Positions 30,922-33,260 of a stretch of DNA of 33,260 bases are shown piece after piece. The translations under genes and the position numbers were made by a program. Under the pieces are notes generated by a model. It did no database searches, was not told the origin of the DNA, and saw only the letters and a program-made list of their open reading frames with translations. Source of the stretch: Oscillospiraceae bacterium (GTDB taxonomy: Bacteria > Bacillota > Clostridia > Oscillospirales > Acutalibacteraceae); contig JAIRPV010000037.1 of NCBI GenBank assembly GCA_031256825.1, positions 1 to 33,260 of the forward strand, read 5' to 3'. Position 1 is the first letter of the stretch. Every line of letters starts with the position of its first letter.

Positions 30922-32876
30922 ATATCCAGCCTCAAATCCAAAAAATTTTGCAGATAAGCGCTGCTTTCGCGGCAAAATACCGGCGGCTGCCCCAGGGGCG
31001 CGGCAAAGCGGTGCGTGCCGCCGCGGAACGTTTGCCCGCTCCACAAATGCACCCAATCGTCTGCCGGCAGATAAACTTCCCGGAATTCCGCGCCCGCTTC
31101 CAATACCGGGGCCACCAGAATATCGCGGCCCAGCAGGTATTCGCGGCACTCTGTCATGTCTTTTTCGTCATGATAATAAAAACAAAGGGGCCGCATGACG
31201 GGCACGCCGCGCTCGGTATTTTCGCGCTGCGCCGCTTGCAGGAAGGGCTTCAGGTTTTTGTGCAGGCGCGCCATGCGGGCGTAGTGCGCCAGCAGAGCGG
31301 CGTTGTGATCGAACTGCGCGTTGTTGCCTGGGCGAATGCCCTCGTGGGAACGCATGACCGGCGAAAACGCGCCAAGTTCGGCCCAGCGGGCCATCAGTTC
31401 CGGCGAACGCTTCACATGGAAGAAGGTGGAAAAGCCGCCCACGTCGCTGTGCGAAAGGCCAAAGCCGCTGACGCCCAGCGAAAGCGCCGCAGGGATCGCC
31501 TCGGGGAACCCGCCCGCCAAGGCCCAGTCAGCGCACTGATCGCCATTCCACATCAGCGTGGAGTGGCGGATGCTGCCGGTGAAGCCGGCGCGGGTAAAAA
31601 AGAATACCTCGCCCAGCTTGCCGCATTCCTCGATTGCTTCGCGGTTGAGCTGCGCCCAGAGCGCGGGCCAGCGGTTGTGCAGCGCCGCCGGGTCGCCTTC
31701 GTAAAGCACGCAGTCGGTGGGAAGATATTCCCCAAAATCGGCCATCCATCCGTGGAGGCCGAAGCCGATGAGATTGGTTTTGATCACGCGCTTGAACCAG
31801 GCGTAGGCGTCCGGGTTGGTGAAATCTATCATGGCGGACGAAAACGTGGTGCTCTTCACCAGATAGTCGTCGCCGCGGCGGTTTTTTACGCAATAGCCCT
31901 TCGCGCTGGCCTCGGCGTAGAGTTCTTTTTCCACAGCCAAAAACGGGTTGATATAGCCCAGGAAGCGCACGCCCCGCGCGTTCCATTCCGGGATTTTTTC
32001 CCGCAGGGCGGGATATTGCTCCGGATCCCAGGCCCAGTTCCACATCAACTGGCTGCCCACGGCCGTTACCCGCGCGCCCTGCCAATCCTGGCACCAAACG
32101 CCGCAGACGGGCATGCCCGCGTCAAACGCCCGCGCCAGCTTTTGTTCCACCACTTCTGTGCCGCCCTGGACGCCCAGGATCGCGCCGTCGTAGACCCAGC
32201 CGGGCAGCGGCGGCTGCGTGCCCAGCAGCCCGGCGCGCTGCTCGCACAAGCCTTCGAACGTTGCCGAGCGGCCAATATGGAGCGTAGGGAGCGCGTGGAA
32301 CAGCAGCTCGTGGCAATCCTGCGCGCGGAAATCAAACTGCGCGTAAGCGCTGCCATCGGCATGCAAAAAATAGCCCCGGCTGGAAAAAAAGGTTGGCTGC
32401 GCAACATAAGAAGACTCGCGGGCATAGATCGGCGGGGTGTTTGGGCGGGGGCCGAAGAGCGTTTCGCGAATGACTTTACGGGCCAGGGATTTCATTTTTT
32501 GATGCTCCTGCACCCAGACACGCACCCGTTCGCCGCGCAGATCCAGCTTGGCGAAGGTTTCGCCGCAGCCATAAATATGCTCGTTTTTTTGCGCGGGCAA
32601 GCGCAGCCAAAACCGATTGAACGTTTGCCCTTGCGCCGGCAGAAAGCGCAGGGTTTCCGGATTGCCGCCATCGGAGACCACGCGCAGCAGCACGCGCCCC
32701 GCACGATCGGCACAGGCCAGTTCGCCGGGCGACTCGCCTGCGGCAAACAGGGGGATTTTTTGCAGGATTTTGTCATGGAAGCGGAAGGCGCCGCGTTCCA
32801 TACGAAACGTTGCGCGCCCATTGCCGACCCAAAGCGCCGCGCCGCTCAAACTCTCAATCACGAAAAACACCCGCAT
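30918..32876 (-). CDS. GH31 alpha-glycosidase, close to sulfoquinovosidase YihQ but with altered sulfonate clamp
   Basis: 652 residues, cytoplasmic. It aligns with my memory of E. coli YihQ over almost its whole length. The nucleophile is D380 (HGWMADFGEYLPTD) and the acid/base is D446 (MWNGDQ). YihQ uses Q262, Q288, R301, W304 and Y508 around the sulfonate. Here these are Q237 (GVQGG), Q263 (WCQDW), Q276, W279 (SQLMWNW) and F482 (GGFSTFF). The Arg and the Tyr are lost, so cleavage of sulfoquinovosides is doubtful; an uncharged alpha-glucoside or 6-deoxy-glucoside is more likely. ATG 32876 is chosen; a GTG at 32945 lies inside the promoter -10. The ribosome site is weak (ATAGG). First gene of the four-gene operon. 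Confidence 0.85.
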   Translation of the reverse strand: MRVFFVIESLSGAALWVGNGRATFRMERGAFRFHDKILQKIPLFAAGESPGELACADRAGRVLLRVVSDGGNPETLRFLPAQGQTFNRFWLRLPAQKNEHIYGCGETFAKLDLRGERVRVWVQEHQKMKSLARKVIRETLFGPRPNTPPIYARESSYVAQPTFFSSRGYFLHADGSAYAQFDFRAQDCHELLFHALPTLHIGRSATFEGLCEQRAGLLGTQPPLPGWVYDGAILGVQGGTEVVEQKLARAFDAGMPVCGVWCQDWQGARVTAVGSQLMWNWAWDPEQYPALREKIPEWNARGVRFLGYINPFLAVEKELYAEASAKGYCVKNRRGDDYLVKSTTFSSAMIDFTNPDAYAWFKRVIKTNLIGFGLHGWMADFGEYLPTDCVLYEGDPAALHNRWPALWAQLNREAIEECGKLGEVFFFTRAGFTGSIRHSTLMWNGDQCADWALAGGFPEAIPAALSLGVSGFGLSHSDVGGFSTFFHVKRSPELMARWAELGAFSPVMRSHEGIRPGNNAQFDHNAALLAHYARMARLHKNLKPFLQAAQRENTERGVPVMRPLCFYYHDEKDMTECREYLLGRDILVAPVLEAGAEFREVYLPADDWVHLWSGQTFRGGTHRFAAPLGQPPVFCRESSAYLQNFLDLRLDI

Positions 32877-32890
32877 CCTATTTTTATGTA

Positions 32891-32915
32891 GATCAGCCGC
32901 AGCAAAACGCTGATC
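32891..32915 (-). promoter_or_regulatory. Inverted repeat in the GH31 leader
   Basis: GATCAGC (32891-32897) and GCTGATC (32909-32915) are perfect 7-base arms around 11 bases. The site lies about 15-40 bases downstream of the predicted transcript start and ends 15 bases before the ATG. It could be a repressor operator or a hairpin limiting translation. Confidence 0.55.
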
Positions 32916-32936
32916 ATGACGGGAACCCTTGCACCC

Positions 32937-32965
32937 ATTATACACCCAGGGGCGGGGAGTGTCAA
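32937..32965 (-). promoter_or_regulatory. Consensus promoter of the GH31 operon
   Basis: On the minus strand a perfect TTGACA (32965-32960), 17 bases, a perfect TATAAT (32942-32937). Such a strong promoter with a palindrome just downstream suggests repressor control. Confidence 0.92.
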
Positions 32966-33025
32966 GGGGGAAAGTAACTGTTTGCGCGGCAAAGCGCTGC
33001 CCCGCAAATTTTTACGCCAAAGCCC

Positions 33026-33054
33026 TTGCAAATCAAACCCATTTGTGGTACAAT
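33026..33054 (+). promoter_or_regulatory. Promoter reading out of the window
   Basis: TTGCAA (33026-33031), 17 bases, TACAAT (33049-33054), with TTGTGG before the -10. It is divergent from the GH31 operon. Confidence 0.75.
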
Positions 33055-33086
33055 ATTACATATTCTCGGCAACCGCAAAAAGAAAT

Positions 33087-33186
33087 AGCCAGCCGCGGAA
33101 CCAGTTATCGCCTGTGGCAAGGGCTGGATACAATTGAGAACTGAAACCTGCTAAAAAAAGTCAAGCCCCAAATGCAGGAAAATTGT
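33087..33186 (+). other. Structured leader before the 13-codon ORF
   Basis: Three helices can form: CCAGCC (33089-33094) with GGCTGG (33122-33127); ACAATT (33130-33135) with AATTGT (33181-33186); and, nested in the latter, CCTGC (33147-33151) with GCAGG (33174-33178). The outer helix ends right at the ribosome site. No known riboswitch motif was recognised. Confidence 0.4.
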
Positions 33187-33200
33187 AGAGGAGATATGCC

Positions 33201-33242
33201 ATGAAACGAAGGCACAGCGAAGCAGGCCCGCAGCCACCATAA
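33201..33242 (+). CDS. Possible 13-residue leader peptide
   Basis: ATG to TAA encodes MKRRHSEAGPQPP. AGAGGAG lies 7 bases before the ATG, which is as good as for any real gene here, and a promoter plus structured leader precede it. The 18 bases after the stop start a GC-rich inverted sequence (GGCG...CGCC) cut by the window end. It could be a regulatory peptide before a downstream gene, or the 5' part of a gene broken by a frameshift. The window end prevents a decision. Confidence 0.35.
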   Translation: MKRRHSEAGPQPP

Positions 33243-33260
33243 AGGCGGCGCTGCGCGCCG

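Noticed and set aside
27716-32876. Straight annotation of the operon as sulfoquinovose degradation
   Set aside because: The GH31 has lost two residues of the sulfonate clamp and no sulfolactaldehyde enzyme, transaldolase, transketolase or sulfonate exporter is present, so I only report similarity.
30876-32891. 671-codon open frame on the plus strand opposite the GH31 gene
   Set aside because: It is the antisense shadow of a GC-rich gene. Its product is Arg/Ala/His-rich with no family motif, while the minus strand has a complete GH31.
32877-32945. Longer GH31 start at GTG 32945
   Set aside because: That codon lies in the -10 region of the consensus promoter, upstream of the likely transcript start.
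33060-33200. Known riboswitch or tRNA in the last leader
   Set aside because: I compared it mentally with common classes (SAM, TPP, c-di-GMP, ZTP, fluoride, THF, guanidine) and saw no conserved core; no cloverleaf was found.
1-33260. CRISPR array, prophage, insertion sequence or attachment site
   Set aside because: No regularly spaced repeats, transposase, integrase or flanking duplications were seen.

Overview
This 33-kb window is GC-rich (roughly 55-60 % by eye) chromosomal DNA from a low-G+C-type lineage with elevated GC, most likely an anaerobic clostridial bacterium such as a gut Oscillospiraceae-like organism. The evidence is WhiA, a FeoB without an adjacent FeoA, a DUF6514-like protein, a PerR/reverse-rubrerythrin pair, GPH-type sugar symporters, strong AGGAGG ribosome sites, and many TTGACA-17-TATAAT promoters. 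I saw no phage, insertion sequence, CRISPR array, rRNA or tRNA. The window is metabolic, with many genes for plant or host glycans.

Layout: 1-2.9 kb holds topB (topoisomerase III) and a small exported protein. 2.95-5.5 kb (minus) holds leuB and an intracellular GH5 glycosidase. 5.9-7.1 kb (plus) holds two leaderless proteins with InlB-like repeats. 7.2-10.1 kb (minus) holds a single 957-residue protein that joins a GH130 mannosylglucose-phosphorylase-type domain to a complete phosphosugar mutase. 10.2-15.5 kb (plus) holds whiA-hisD-hisC-hisB, then hisA on its own promoter, then a DUF6514-like gene. 15.55-20.7 kb (minus) is an apparent operon: GPH symporter, TIM-barrel isomerase/epimerase, mannonate dehydratase (uxuA), feoB. 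It has a long leader with repeated octamers and a possible attenuator hairpin. 21.1-22.8 kb (plus) holds overlapping TetR and PucR-type regulators. 22.9-26.6 kb (plus) holds an unknown protein, an Mbeg-like lipase with hydrophobic C-terminal segments, pxpA and a YcsI-like gene. 26.6-27.7 kb (plus) holds perR and reverse rubrerythrin with two Fur-family boxes. 27.7-32.9 kb (minus) is a tight four-gene operon: a GH31 close to E. coli sulfoquinovosidase YihQ, a FucI/AraA-like isomerase, an RpiB-like isomerase and a second GPH symporter. The window ends in a structured leader and a 13-codon ORF.

Two items stand out. The GH130-mutase fusion would turn mannosylglucose plus phosphate into mannose 6-phosphate within one polypeptide. 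The GH31 operon looks like a transketolase-type sulfoglycolysis cluster (glycosidase, two isomerases, transporter, no kinase), but the GH31 has lost the Arg and Tyr of the sulfonate clamp and the RpiB-like enzyme has lost its phosphate-site residues. It may therefore degrade a different, unphosphorylated sugar. A smaller curiosity is a purine-rich 7-base repeat inserted in frame in both topB and the fusion gene.

All family calls come from reading the translations; no database search was run.
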